Below, one piece after another: positions 8,073 through 17,204 of a DNA stretch of 64,000 nucleotides. Position 1 is the stretch's first letter; each line of letters opens with the position of its first letter. The notes beneath the pieces were generated by a model, which saw only the letters and a program-made list of their open reading frames with translations, was not told the DNA's origin and did no database searches. The translations under genes and the position numbers were made by a program. Source of the stretch: Streptomyces sp. NBC_00376 (lineage in GTDB: Bacteria > Actinomycetota > Actinomycetes > Streptomycetales > Streptomycetaceae); contig NZ_CP107960.1 of the NCBI RefSeq assembly GCF_036077095.1, positions 1,922,001 to 1,986,000 of the forward strand. The letters are read 5' to 3'.

Positions 8073-9026
8073 GTGACCCCTGCACCACAGGAACTGACCA
8101 TCCGTCCGCTCGCCGGTCCCGAGGAGCTCGGGCTCTTCCGCCGGCTGTCGTACACCCTCGATCACGAACTCGCCGACGACCTGGAGAGCGGGCGTCGCCG
8201 TCCCGAGTGGATGTGGGTGGCGCTGCGCGGCGAAGCCCTGGTGGCGCGGATCGCGTGGTGGAGCCTGGGCGGGGAGGCGCCGCTGCTCCTCGACTTCTTC
8301 GACCTGGACGACACCCTGCCCGAGCCCGAACGCGGCGAGATCGGGCTGAAGTTGCTGGAGACGGCGACGGCCGCGGTCGTGCCCGCCGGCGCCCCGCGGC
8401 CCGAGTACGGCCGCTTCGTACCGGCCGACTGGCGCGAGGACCCGGCCGCCCGCGAGGTCGTCGAGGCCCGGATCCGGGTCATGGAGCGCTCCGGTGCGCG
8501 GATGCTGGTCGAGCGGCTCCGGCTGGAGTGGCGCGCCGGTACCGCGGTCCCCGCCGACAGCGGCCGGCTCCGGTTCCGTCCGGTCGACGGGCGCGAGGAC
8601 CTCCTCACGCTGATGACACCGGTGATGGAGGGCACCCTCGACGCCCACGGGCAGGCCGATCTGGCGTCCGGGCTCAGTGCCCGCGAGGCCGCCGAGAAGC
8701 ACTACGACGAGGAGCTGGCGAAGTACCGGACCCCGCACGAGTGGTGGCGCATCGCCGAACTCCCGGACGGTGAACCGGTCGGGTTCGTCGTCCCGGCCCG
8801 CAACAACTACAACCCGATCGTCGCGTACATCGGTGTGCTGCCCGCCCACCGCGGCCACGGCTACATCGACGACATCCTCGCCGAGGGCACCCGGGTACTG
8901 GCCGCGCAGGACGGCGTGGAACGCATCCGGGCCGCCACCGACCTCGGCAACGTACCGATGGCCAAGTCCTTCGCACGCCTCGGGTACGTGAACTTCGAGC
9001 GCTCCTTCGACATGGTCTGGGACTGA
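8073..9026 (+). CDS. GNAT-family N-acetyltransferase (first of a tandem pair)
   Basis: A 317-residue protein. Its C-terminal part has the GNAT acetyl-CoA signature (GVLPAHRGHGYIDDIL, near 265) followed by IRAATDLGNVPMAKSFARLGYV. The N-terminal half, with RPEWMWVALRGEALVARIAWW and VPADWREDP, is a second, diverged GNAT-like fold. The start is GTG (TPAPQ), five bases after AAGGAG. The next gene is a clear paralog of similar layout, so the pair arose by tandem duplication. The substrate is unknown; members of this family often inactivate or tailor small amines. Confidence 0.85.
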   Translation: MTPAPQELTIRPLAGPEELGLFRRLSYTLDHELADDLESGRRRPEWMWVALRGEALVARIAWWSLGGEAPLLLDFFDLDDTLPEPERGEIGLKLLETATAAVVPAGAPRPEYGRFVPADWREDPAAREVVEARIRVMERSGARMLVERLRLEWRAGTAVPADSGRLRFRPVDGREDLLTLMTPVMEGTLDAHGQADLASGLSAREAAEKHYDEELAKYRTPHEWWRIAELPDGEPVGFVVPARNNYNPIVAYIGVLPAHRGHGYIDDILAEGTRVLAAQDGVERIRAATDLGNVPMAKSFARLGYVNFERSFDMVWD

Positions 9027-9113
9027 ATTCGGGACTGAATGCGGTGGACGGCCCGCCGGACCACCGGTTACGGTGACGGCTCCGCCCGAGAACCGAGGAA
9101 GGAGGCGAGAACA

Positions 9114-9182
9114 GTGCGTACACCCACCATTTCGTTCCCGCGCTCCCGTCCCGTTCGCCGGGCGGCTTCGGTGTCTGTCTGA
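9114..9182 (+). CDS. Small ORF (22 codons), possible leader peptide
   Basis: GTG-initiated ORF (V/M-RTPTISFPRSRPVRRAASVSV, stop) preceded by a very strong Shine-Dalgarno, aggaaggagg, 9 bases before the start. It lies wholly in the gap between the paired acetyltransferase genes and ends 35 bp before the second one. The peptide is basic with no cysteine and no membrane segment. Strong initiation on such a short frame suggests a translated leader that may set expression of the downstream gene. The peptide resembles nothing specific that I recognise. Confidence 0.45.
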   Translation: MRTPTISFPRSRPVRRAASVSV

Positions 9183-9217
9183 CCGGGAGCGCACCGCTTC
9201 TTCCGGAGGACTGTTCC

Positions 9218-10126
9218 ATGACCGATCCGGTCATCCGCGCGCTCACCGAGAGCGACGCACATCTTTTCCACACCATGCGGGGCCGTGACCTCGTCGGCCG
9301 CGCCGCGTTCGGGCACCGCTACACCACCACGGACGACGACGGCGACTACCGCCCCGAGTGGACCTGGGTCGCCCTGCGCGACGGTGTCGTGGTGGCCCGT
9401 GCCGCCTGGTGGGGCGGGCCCCACGACACCGAGCCGGTGCTGCTCAACTGGTTCGACTTCGCCGACGGCGAGGAGGCGGCGGGCGCCGAACTGCTGCGCC
9501 GCGCCCCGCTGCACACCGAGTACGAGCTGATCCTGCCGGCCGACTGGCGGGAGCGGCCCGATGTCCGGGCCGACGCCGAGGGCCGGATCTCCGCCGCCCG
9601 CGCGGCCGGGATGAAGCCGCTGGTCGAGCGGTACAGCTACCGGTGGACACCGGAGTTCGGCCTGCCCGAGCGGCCGGGGCGGCTGGAGTTCCGGCCTGAG
9701 CCGGACGACGAGGTGATCCTCGACGTGCTGCGCCGGGTTCACACCGTCACGCTGGACGCCCATGCCCGGAAGGCCATCGAGGCCGGCGGTCTGGAGCAGG
9801 CGGCGCGGGAGGAGCTCGACTTCTTCCACTGGTGCCCCTCGCCGCGCTCCTGGTGGCAGTTGGCGTACACCCGCGAGGGCGAGCTGGCAGGCATCCAGGT
9901 GCCCGCCCACAACCCGTCCGGGCCCTGCGTCGGCTTCATCGGTGTCGTGCCCGAGCAGCGGGGTCACGGCTACGGGTACGACCTGCTCGCGGAGTGCACG
10001 CACTTCCTCGCCGCCGAGGGCGCCGAGTTCATCGCGGGCGCCACCGACCGGGGCAATGCGCCGATGGCGGCCGCGTTCGCGCGGGCCGGTCACCGCATCA
10101 CCCAGGAACGCATCCATCTGGTGTGA
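9218..10126 (+). CDS. GNAT-family N-acetyltransferase (second of a tandem pair)
   Basis: A 302-residue paralog of the preceding gene. Shared landmarks are RPEWTWVALRDGVVVARAAWW, ILPADWRERPD, the GNAT pocket GVVPEQRGHGYGYDLL near 250 and the closing GATDRGNAPMAAAFARAGH. ATG follows a GGAGG-like site (ttccggaggactgttcc). Its last 29 bases overlap the end of the convergent fucosidase gene. Substrate unknown. Confidence 0.86.
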   Translation: MTDPVIRALTESDAHLFHTMRGRDLVGRAAFGHRYTTTDDDGDYRPEWTWVALRDGVVVARAAWWGGPHDTEPVLLNWFDFADGEEAAGAELLRRAPLHTEYELILPADWRERPDVRADAEGRISAARAAGMKPLVERYSYRWTPEFGLPERPGRLEFRPEPDDEVILDVLRRVHTVTLDAHARKAIEAGGLEQAAREELDFFHWCPSPRSWWQLAYTREGELAGIQVPAHNPSGPCVGFIGVVPEQRGHGYGYDLLAECTHFLAAEGAEFIAGATDRGNAPMAAAFARAGHRITQERIHLV

Positions 10127-11228
10127 GGTCACGGGTGAGTTCCGCCAGCCAGTCCAGGCGGAGCCGCTGCGCGGCGGGGACCTTCGCGTCCTCGCCGCGC
10201 GGCCCCACACCGAGCAGCAGGTTGCCGCCCCCGGCCGCCGTCTCCCGTACCAGCGATTCCAGCGCCAAGCGGCCGAGGTACGCCTCGGGCGGGGAGTTGC
10301 GGTTGTAGCCGAGGCCTTGGCCGATGCCACGGGTGATCTCGTACGGGTCGGGGCCGGCGCGGCGGGCGGACTCCGGGGTGCGGAAGTCGAAGTACGGGGG
10401 CCGGCGCGGTACGGAGCCCTCGCCCCGGGCGACGGTGCGGCGTTGCCGGTCGTTGTACAGGGCCTTGGCGCCGGGGAGCGAGAGCGTGCGCCATATCGGT
10501 GCGCGGGGCAGCAGCCGGTCGTTGACGACGCCGTGCGGGACGGCGAAGCGGTAGTACTCGACCAGCCGCTGGACATCGGTGTGTGTGCCGGGCCAGGCGA
10601 TGTCGTTCCGGAGGATGTCGGGGCGGTAGCGGCGGATCAGTTCGCGCATCTGGGCGCCCGCGTAAGCCGGGTAGCTGCCGCGCGGGACGGCCGAGACGGT
10701 GTCCGCGCGGGTTCCGATCGGACGGTCGTCGAAGGTCCAGTCGAGTCCGCCGGAGTAGTGGACCCCGAAGCGCAGCCCCTCGGCCCGGACGGCTTCGGCG
10801 AATTCACCGACGACATCGCGTGCGGTGTGCCAGCCGGCCCGGTGCGGGTTGGCCACCTCGGAGGGCCAGAGGCAGAAGCCGTCGTGATGCTTGGTGACGA
10901 GGACGGCGTAACGGGCGCCCGCCGCACGGAAGTCGCGGGCCCACGCGGTGGGGTCCCAGTTCGCCAGGGCGTCGTTGAAGTCGCCCCCGAAGGCGGCGTA
11001 CGGGCGGGCTCCGTAGGTCGCGCGGTGGTGGGCGGAGACGGGGCTGCCGGGGAACCGGAGCGCGTTCTCGTACCACTCGGCGTACGGAGTCCAGCCGAGC
11101 GGAGCGCGGCGGCCGGCCAGGGGGAGTCCGTCCGCGGGGACGTACGGCGGGGCCCAGCCCGGTACGGAGGCGGGCGTCCAGTGCACGAGTATCCCCAGGC
11201 CGGCCCGGGACCACCATGAAGCAACCAT
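10098..11228 (-). CDS. Alpha-L-fucosidase-like glycosidase (GH29)
   Basis: A 376-residue single-domain GH29 protein. It shows the N-terminal GILVHWTPASVPGWAP, then the barrel motif YAVLVTKHHDGFCLWPS. RYRPDILRNDIAWPG carries the likely nucleophile aspartate (usual family form LWNDIGWP). GGGNLLLGVGPRGED closes the catalytic domain. No signal peptide is visible, so it probably acts on imported oligosaccharides in the cytoplasm. It is shorter than two-domain fucosidases. It lies 39 bp downstream of the GH1 gene on the same strand, so the two probably form a glycan-degrading operon. Confidence 0.88.
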   Translation of the reverse strand: MVASWWSRAGLGILVHWTPASVPGWAPPYVPADGLPLAGRRAPLGWTPYAEWYENALRFPGSPVSAHHRATYGARPYAAFGGDFNDALANWDPTAWARDFRAAGARYAVLVTKHHDGFCLWPSEVANPHRAGWHTARDVVGEFAEAVRAEGLRFGVHYSGGLDWTFDDRPIGTRADTVSAVPRGSYPAYAGAQMRELIRRYRPDILRNDIAWPGTHTDVQRLVEYYRFAVPHGVVNDRLLPRAPIWRTLSLPGAKALYNDRQRRTVARGEGSVPRRPPYFDFRTPESARRAGPDPYEITRGIGQGLGYNRNSPPEAYLGRLALESLVRETAAGGGNLLLGVGPRGEDAKVPAAQRLRLDWLAELTRDLTPDGCVPG

Positions 11229-11267
11229 GCCGCGAAGTATGGATCACCGCGGGCGCCGTACGTCAGG

Positions 11268-12629
11268 TCACTGTGCCGGGCTGCCGGCCTTCTGTGCGCG
11301 GATCAGGTCGCGGTACCAGGCGTAGGAGTCCTTGGGGGTCCGGCGCAGCGTCTCGTAGTCGATGTGGACCAGGCCGAAGCGCTTGCTGGCGCCCTCGGTC
11401 CATTCGACGTTGTCGGTGAGCGACCAGGTGAAGTAGCCGCGCACGTCGACCCCGGCGTCGATGGCGGTGCGCAGGGCCCGCAGATGTCCTTCGAGGTAGG
11501 CGATCCGGCGGGTGTCCTCGGCGGGCTCGTCGACGGCGCAGCCGTTCTCGGTGATGTAGAGCGGCGGGAGCCGGTCGCCGTAGCGGCTGTGGAGCTGGAC
11601 GAGGGTTTCGCGCAGGCCGTCGGGGACGACGGGCCAGCCGAAGTCGGTCTTCTCGTAACCCTCTATCTCGCGGATGCCGAAGGGGAGTTCGGGAGGCATC
11701 CGGTAGCCGGAGAAGGTTTCCGGGGTGCTGGTGCCGGGGGCGCCGACGAGGGTGGGGTTGTAGTAGTTGACGCCGTACCAGTCGAGCGGCGTGGAGATGG
11801 TCCTCAGGTCGTCCTCGACCGGGCCGGGCATCAGTGCGGCGAAGTTCTCGTCGGGGTAACGGCCGGTGAGGACCGGGTCGGCGAACAGCCAGTTGGTGAT
11901 CGTGTCGTAGAGCTTCGCGCCCAGGCGGTCCTCCTCGCGGTCCCCGGCGGTCCAGACCGGGGTGTGCGAGACGGCGATGCCGATGTTGTCCGCGCCCGCG
12001 CCGCGCAGCGCGCGCACGGCGAGGCCGTGGGCGAGGAGCTGGTGGTGGGCGGCGGGCAGGGCGTCGAAGAGGAGGGCGCGGCCCGGTGCGTGCTCGCCGA
12101 GGGCGTAGCCGAGCAGTGTCACCTCGGCCGGTTCGTTGATGGTGATCCACATCGGTACGCGGTCGGCGAGGCGCTCGGCGACGATGCCCGCGTACTCGGC
12201 GAAGCGGTAGGCGGTGTCCCGGTTGAGCCAGCCGCCCTCCTCGTCGAGCGGTAGCGGGGTGTCCCAGTGGTAGAGGGTGGGGGCCGGGGTGATGCCGTGG
12301 GCGCAGAGCTCGTCGACGAGCCGGTCGTAGAAGTCGAGTCCCTGCGGGTTGACCGCTCCGCTGCCGCCGGGCACCACGCGCGGCCAGCTGACGGAGAAGC
12401 GGAAGGCGTCGGCGCCGAGGCCGGCCAGCAGGGCGACGTCCTCGCGGTAGTGCTGGTGGAAGCCGGTGCCCCGGGTGGTGTCGGTGCCGTCCTTGATCCG
12501 TCCGGGCTGCGCGGCGAAGGCGTCCCAGCCGGAGGGGCCCTTACCGTCGGTGTCGGCCGCCCCCTCGGTCTGGAAGGCGGACGCGGAGGCTCCCCAGAGG
12601 AAGCCCGGCGGGAACGACGGCACGGTCAT
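11268..12629 (-). CDS. Beta-glucosidase (GH1)
   Basis: A 453-residue GH1 enzyme hydrolysing beta-linked glucosides or galactosides, probably cytoplasmic since no signal peptide is seen. The N-terminal FLWGASASAFQTEGA is diagnostic. The acid/base is E166 in WITINEPAE and the nucleophile E361 in YITENG. FTWSLTDNVEW forms the aglycone side. The start is ATG at TVPSFPPG, five bases after GGAGG; a GTG four codons upstream would overlap that ribosome site. First gene of a likely two-gene unit with the fucosidase. No CebR-type TGGGAGCGCTCCCA operator was seen upstream. Confidence 0.94.
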   Translation of the reverse strand: MTVPSFPPGFLWGASASAFQTEGAADTDGKGPSGWDAFAAQPGRIKDGTDTTRGTGFHQHYREDVALLAGLGADAFRFSVSWPRVVPGGSGAVNPQGLDFYDRLVDELCAHGITPAPTLYHWDTPLPLDEEGGWLNRDTAYRFAEYAGIVAERLADRVPMWITINEPAEVTLLGYALGEHAPGRALLFDALPAAHHQLLAHGLAVRALRGAGADNIGIAVSHTPVWTAGDREEDRLGAKLYDTITNWLFADPVLTGRYPDENFAALMPGPVEDDLRTISTPLDWYGVNYYNPTLVGAPGTSTPETFSGYRMPPELPFGIREIEGYEKTDFGWPVVPDGLRETLVQLHSRYGDRLPPLYITENGCAVDEPAEDTRRIAYLEGHLRALRTAIDAGVDVRGYFTWSLTDNVEWTEGASKRFGLVHIDYETLRRTPKDSYAWYRDLIRAQKAGSPAQ

Positions 12630-12805
12630 CTCGGCCTCCACAGCCGTACGAGGGAGTGCGTATTGAGCGGAACCCGATGGGGCAATGATCAGAACCAGAC
12701 CTTAATCGCCAGTAACGGGCTCGATCCAGTGTCGTGGGCCGGTGACCGTGTCTGTTGCCGACGACGGGGCACGGGGCACGGGGGCGATCAGACGAGGAGC
12801 GTTGC

Positions 12806-14584
12806 ATGCTGTTCGAGGTATGGGCACCGGATGCGGACGAGGTGGGGCTGCGGCTGGCGGGCGAGCCACGGGCGATGGAGCGTGATCCGGCACGGTCCGG
12901 CTGGTGGACGGCCGAGGCGCCGGCGTCGGACGGCGACCGCTACGGCTTCGTCCTGGACGCGGGAGGGAGCGGGAGCGACGGGAGGGTGCTCCCCGATCCG
13001 CGCTCGCGGCGCCAGCCGGACGGGCCGGACGGCGAGAGCGCCGTCGTCGACCACTCGCTGTTCGAGTGGCACGGCGGCTGGACCGGCCGGGGGCTCGCGG
13101 GGGCCGTTCTGTACGAGCTGCACATCGGTACGTACACCGAGGAGGGCACCTTCGACGCGGCGGCCGCCCGGCTGGGGCATCTGGCCGGGCTGGGCGTCAC
13201 CCATGTGTCGCTGATGCCGGTCTGCCCGTTCCCCGGCACGCACGGGTGGGGGTACGAGGGGGTGTCGCTCTGGGCCGTGCACGAGCCGTACGGCGGACCG
13301 AACGGGCTCAAACGATTTGTCGACACGGCGCACGGTCTCGGGCTGGCGGTCCTGCTGGACGTGGTCCACAACCATCTCGGCCCGTCCGGCAATCACCTGC
13401 CGGCCTTCGGCCCGTACTTCACCGAGACCCATCACACGCCGTGGGGGGCGGCGGTCAATCTCGACGCCCCCGGTTCGGACGAGGTACGGGCGTTCCTTCT
13501 GGGCAGCGCGCTCGCCTGGCTGCGGGACTACCGGCTGGACGGGCTGCGGCTCGACGCGGTCCACGCCCTGGCCGACGGCCGGGCGCTGACCTTCCTGGAG
13601 GAGCTGTCCACGGCGGCCGACGCGCTCGCCGCGGAACTGGGCCGTCCGCTGCCGCTGATCGCCGAGTCCGACCTCTGCGACCCGAGGACCACGACCCCGC
13701 GCGAATCCGGCGGCATCGGACTGCAGGCCCAGTGGAACGACGACTTCCACCACGCCCTGCACACCGCGCTGACCGGTGAGTCCCAGGGCTACTACGCGGA
13801 CTTCGCCCAGGCTCCGCTGGCCGCCGTCGCCAAGACCGTGACCAGTGCGTTCTTCCACAACGGCACATACTCCAGCTTCCGGGGCCGGACCCACGGCCGC
13901 CCCGTCGACATCGTCCGCACGCCCGCCCACCGCTTCGTCGGCTACGCCCAGACCCATGACCAGATCGGCAACCGGGCGCTGGGCGACCGGCTCTCCGCGA
14001 CGCTCTCCCCCGGCCTGCTGGCCTGCGCCGCGGCCCTCGTCCTGACCGGGCCGTTCACGCCGATGCTGTTCATGGGCGAGGAGTGGGGCGCGCGCACCCC
14101 CTGGCAGTTCTTCACCGACCACACCGATCCGGCCCTCGCCGAGGCGGTCCGGAGCGGCCGAAGGCGGGAGTTCGCGGCGCACGGCTGGTCGGCGGACGAC
14201 ATCCCTGACCCGCAGGACCCGGCCACCCGGAACCGTTCCTGCCTGGACTGGAGCGAGCCGTCACGGGAGCCGCACGCCCGCCTGCACGCCTGGTACCGCG
14301 AGCTGATCGCACTGCGCCGCGCCCTGCCCGACCTCCACGACCCGGATCTGGCATCGGTGCGCACCGCCCACGACGAGCAGGCGCGCTGGCTGGCGTACCG
14401 CAGGGGCGATCTGCGGATCGCGGTCAACCTGGGCGAGAAGCCGGCCACGATCCCGCTGGGCGGCGGCCGGCGCCGGGGCGGCGGGGACCGGTTGGTGGCG
14501 GCGTGGGTACCGGTGGATGCCCCGGGCGACGACGGGCTGCTGCATCTGCCGCCGGAGTCCTGCGTGGTGCTGGCCGACGGCTGA
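12806..14584 (+). CDS. treZ: Malto-oligosyltrehalose trehalohydrolase TreZ
   Basis: Cleaves free trehalose from maltooligosyl trehalose, completing the GlgX-TreY-TreZ route. The 592-residue length is normal. An N-terminal CBM48-like beta domain (LFEVWAPDADEVGL) precedes the GH13 barrel with LLDVVHNHLGPSGN, the nucleophile D250 in LDGLRLDAVHAL, acid/base E287 in PLIAESDLCDP and YAQTHDQIGNRALGDRLS. ATG lies six bases after GAGGAG. It is unusual in standing about 9 kb from treY, with the intervening genes unrelated to trehalose, so it has its own promoter in the spacer shared with the divergent GH1 gene. Confidence 0.96.
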   Translation: MLFEVWAPDADEVGLRLAGEPRAMERDPARSGWWTAEAPASDGDRYGFVLDAGGSGSDGRVLPDPRSRRQPDGPDGESAVVDHSLFEWHGGWTGRGLAGAVLYELHIGTYTEEGTFDAAAARLGHLAGLGVTHVSLMPVCPFPGTHGWGYEGVSLWAVHEPYGGPNGLKRFVDTAHGLGLAVLLDVVHNHLGPSGNHLPAFGPYFTETHHTPWGAAVNLDAPGSDEVRAFLLGSALAWLRDYRLDGLRLDAVHALADGRALTFLEELSTAADALAAELGRPLPLIAESDLCDPRTTTPRESGGIGLQAQWNDDFHHALHTALTGESQGYYADFAQAPLAAVAKTVTSAFFHNGTYSSFRGRTHGRPVDIVRTPAHRFVGYAQTHDQIGNRALGDRLSATLSPGLLACAAALVLTGPFTPMLFMGEEWGARTPWQFFTDHTDPALAEAVRSGRRREFAAHGWSADDIPDPQDPATRNRSCLDWSEPSREPHARLHAWYRELIALRRALPDLHDPDLASVRTAHDEQARWLAYRRGDLRIAVNLGEKPATIPLGGGRRRGGGDRLVAAWVPVDAPGDDGLLHLPPESCVVLADG

Positions 14585-14628
14585 GGGGCGCGGCGGGGGG
14601 CGGGCGAACTTCGCGGCCGCCCCGCCCC
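14585..14628. terminator. GC-rich hairpin between convergent treZ and the aminopeptidase gene
   Basis: A near-complementary 12-bp stem (ggggcgcggcgg with ccgccccgcccc, one mispair region) spans the whole 52-bp convergent gap. Both flanking genes end here, which suits a bidirectional terminator without a U tract. Confidence 0.45.
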
Positions 14629-14636
14629 GTGTCCGG

Positions 14637-15764
14637 CTACTCGACGATCGCCAGCTCGCGCGCCGTGCTGTTGAGGCGCCGGCCGCCGTCCTCGGTCACG
14701 GTCACGATGTCCTCGATCCGTACGCCGAACCGGCCCGGCAGATAGATGCCCGGCTCCACGGAGAAGCACATCCCGGGCACCAGCGGCTGCTCCTCGCCCT
14801 CGATCATGTACGGCGGCTCGTGGGTGGTGACACCGATGCCGTGGCCGGTGCGGTGGATGAAGCGTTCGCCGTAGCCGAACTCGGTGATGACCGCGCGGGC
14901 CGCCCGGTCGATCTCCTGGCAGGCGACGCCCGGCCGGACCGCGTTGCAGCCCGCCTCCTGCGCCTCGCGCACGATGTCGTGGACCCGCTGCTCCTCGGCG
15001 GTGGGTTCGCCGACGTGGACCGTGCGGGAGGTGTCCGAGCCGTAGCCGTGCTTGAGGCCGCCGAAGTCGAGTACGACCATGTCGCCCCGCTCGATGGTGC
15101 GGTCACCGGCCTCGTGGTGCGGGTTGGCGCCGTTGGGGCCGGAGCCGACGACCGTGAAGTCGACCTGGGAGTGCCCGAACCGCTTGAGCAGTCCGGCCAG
15201 TTCGGCCGCGATGTCGGTCTCCTTGCGGCCCGAGAAGCGCACCTTGAGGATCTCGCCGTACGTGGCGTCGGCGGCGGCTCCGGCGGCGGCGATCCGCTCC
15301 AGCTCGTGGGCGTCCTTCACCGCGCGCAGCATCGGCAGGGCCTCGGTGAGCGAGACGTACGAGGTGTCCGGCAGGGTGCGCTGCAGCCCGAGCAGATGCA
15401 TCGCCCAGGAGTTGTCGCTGATCCCGAACCGGCCCCGGCCGTCGAGCAGCGGGGCGGTGACGGCGTAGGGGTCAGTGCCGTCGGTCCAGTCCCGCAGGGT
15501 GAACGCGGGGGCGCCGACGGCCTTCTCGGCGTCCGGGGCCTCCAGCGTCGGGACGACGAGGACCGGGTCCTGGCCCGGCGTGAGGACGAGGACGGTGAGG
15601 CGTTCGGTGTTCACGGGCTGGTAGCCGGTGAGGTACACGAGGTCGGGGCCGGGCGCGACCAGCACACCCGCGAGCCCGGCCTCGGCGGCGGTGTCGGCCG
15701 CGCGCGTCATGCGGGCCCGGTAGTCGTCGGCGGTGAACGGCACGGGCTGGCTCTGGCTGGACAT
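14637..15764 (-). CDS. Xaa-Pro aminopeptidase (M24B, creatinase fold)
   Basis: A 375-residue cytoplasmic metallopeptidase removing N-terminal residues before proline. The N-terminal creatinase-like domain is about 1-150. The pita-bread domain shows the dimetal ligands in order: VVLDFGG, GYGSDTSRT, IHRTGHGIG, SVEPGIY and VRIEDIVTV. ATG lies seven bases after AGGAGG. It may be co-transcribed with the upstream kinase gene, 71 bp away on the same strand. Confidence 0.92.
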   Translation of the reverse strand: MSSQSQPVPFTADDYRARMTRAADTAAEAGLAGVLVAPGPDLVYLTGYQPVNTERLTVLVLTPGQDPVLVVPTLEAPDAEKAVGAPAFTLRDWTDGTDPYAVTAPLLDGRGRFGISDNSWAMHLLGLQRTLPDTSYVSLTEALPMLRAVKDAHELERIAAAGAAADATYGEILKVRFSGRKETDIAAELAGLLKRFGHSQVDFTVVGSGPNGANPHHEAGDRTIERGDMVVLDFGGLKHGYGSDTSRTVHVGEPTAEEQRVHDIVREAQEAGCNAVRPGVACQEIDRAARAVITEFGYGERFIHRTGHGIGVTTHEPPYMIEGEEQPLVPGMCFSVEPGIYLPGRFGVRIEDIVTVTEDGGRRLNSTARELAIVE

Positions 15765-15835
15765 GCGGGACCTCCTGGTGACGCGACACGGCACACAGCA
15801 TCCTGCCCGTCCGGGCCGCCCGACGCGAGCGGGGC

Positions 15836-16525
<690 letters not shown>

Positions 16526-16544
16526 TGTCGCGAACCGGGGGGCG

Positions 16545-17204
16545 TCAGCGCGCCCCCTTGCCCTCCAGGTACGCCAGCACCGCCAGCACCCGTCGGTGCA
16601 CCGTGCCGTCGTCGGGTTCCAGGCCGAGCTTGGCGAAGATCGAGCCGATGTGCTTGCTCACCGCCCGTTCCGTCACGACGAGTTCGGCGGCGATGGTGCC
16701 GTTCGCCTTGCCCTGCGCCATCAGTTCCAGCACTTCGCGCTCGCGCGGGGTGAGGCTCCGCAGCGGCTCGGCCGACGACTTGCGGGTCAGCAGCTGGGTC
16801 ACCACCTCGGGGTCGAGCGCCGTACCGCCGCCCGCCACCCGTTCCAGGGCCTGGAGGAACTGGTCGACCCGGCCGATCCGGTCCTTCAGGAGGTAGCCGA
16901 TGCCCTGAGCACCCCGGGCGAGCAGCTCGGCGGCGTACGTCTCCTCGACGTACTGGGAGAGCACCAGGATCGGCAGTTCGGGCAGCTCGGCGCGGGCGGC
17001 GATCGCGGCGCGCAGCCCCTCGTCCCGGAAGGTGGGCGGGAGCCGTACGTCGAGCACGGCGGCGTCCGGACGGTGTTCCAGCAGGGCGGGCAGCACCTCG
17101 GGCCCGGTCGCCGCGTCGGCCACCACCTCGTGGCCCGAGCTGGTGAGCAGCAGGATCAGGCCCTCCCGCAACAGCGCGTTGTCCTCGGCGATCACGATCC
17201 GCAC
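16545..17204 (-). CDS. NarL/LuxR-type two-component response regulator
   Basis: A 219-residue response regulator. The receiver domain has acidic residues ED at 7-8, phospho-acceptor D52 (AVLDVRLP) and K near 105 (YLLKDRIG). The C-terminal LuxR helix-turn-helix is TPREREVLELMAQGKANGTIAAELVVTERAVSKHI, split around residues 150-210. The start is GTG (RIVIAEDN), which overlaps the kinase stop by 13 bases, indicating translational coupling. Cognate partner of that kinase; the likely target is the divergent ABC exporter operon. Confidence 0.93.
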   Translation of the reverse strand: MRIVIAEDNALLREGLILLLTSSGHEVVADAATGPEVLPALLEHRPDAAVLDVRLPPTFRDEGLRAAIAARAELPELPILVLSQYVEETYAAELLARGAQGIGYLLKDRIGRVDQFLQALERVAGGGTALDPEVVTQLLTRKSSAEPLRSLTPREREVLELMAQGKANGTIAAELVVTERAVSKHIGSIFAKLGLEPDDGTVHRRVLAVLAYLEGKGAR

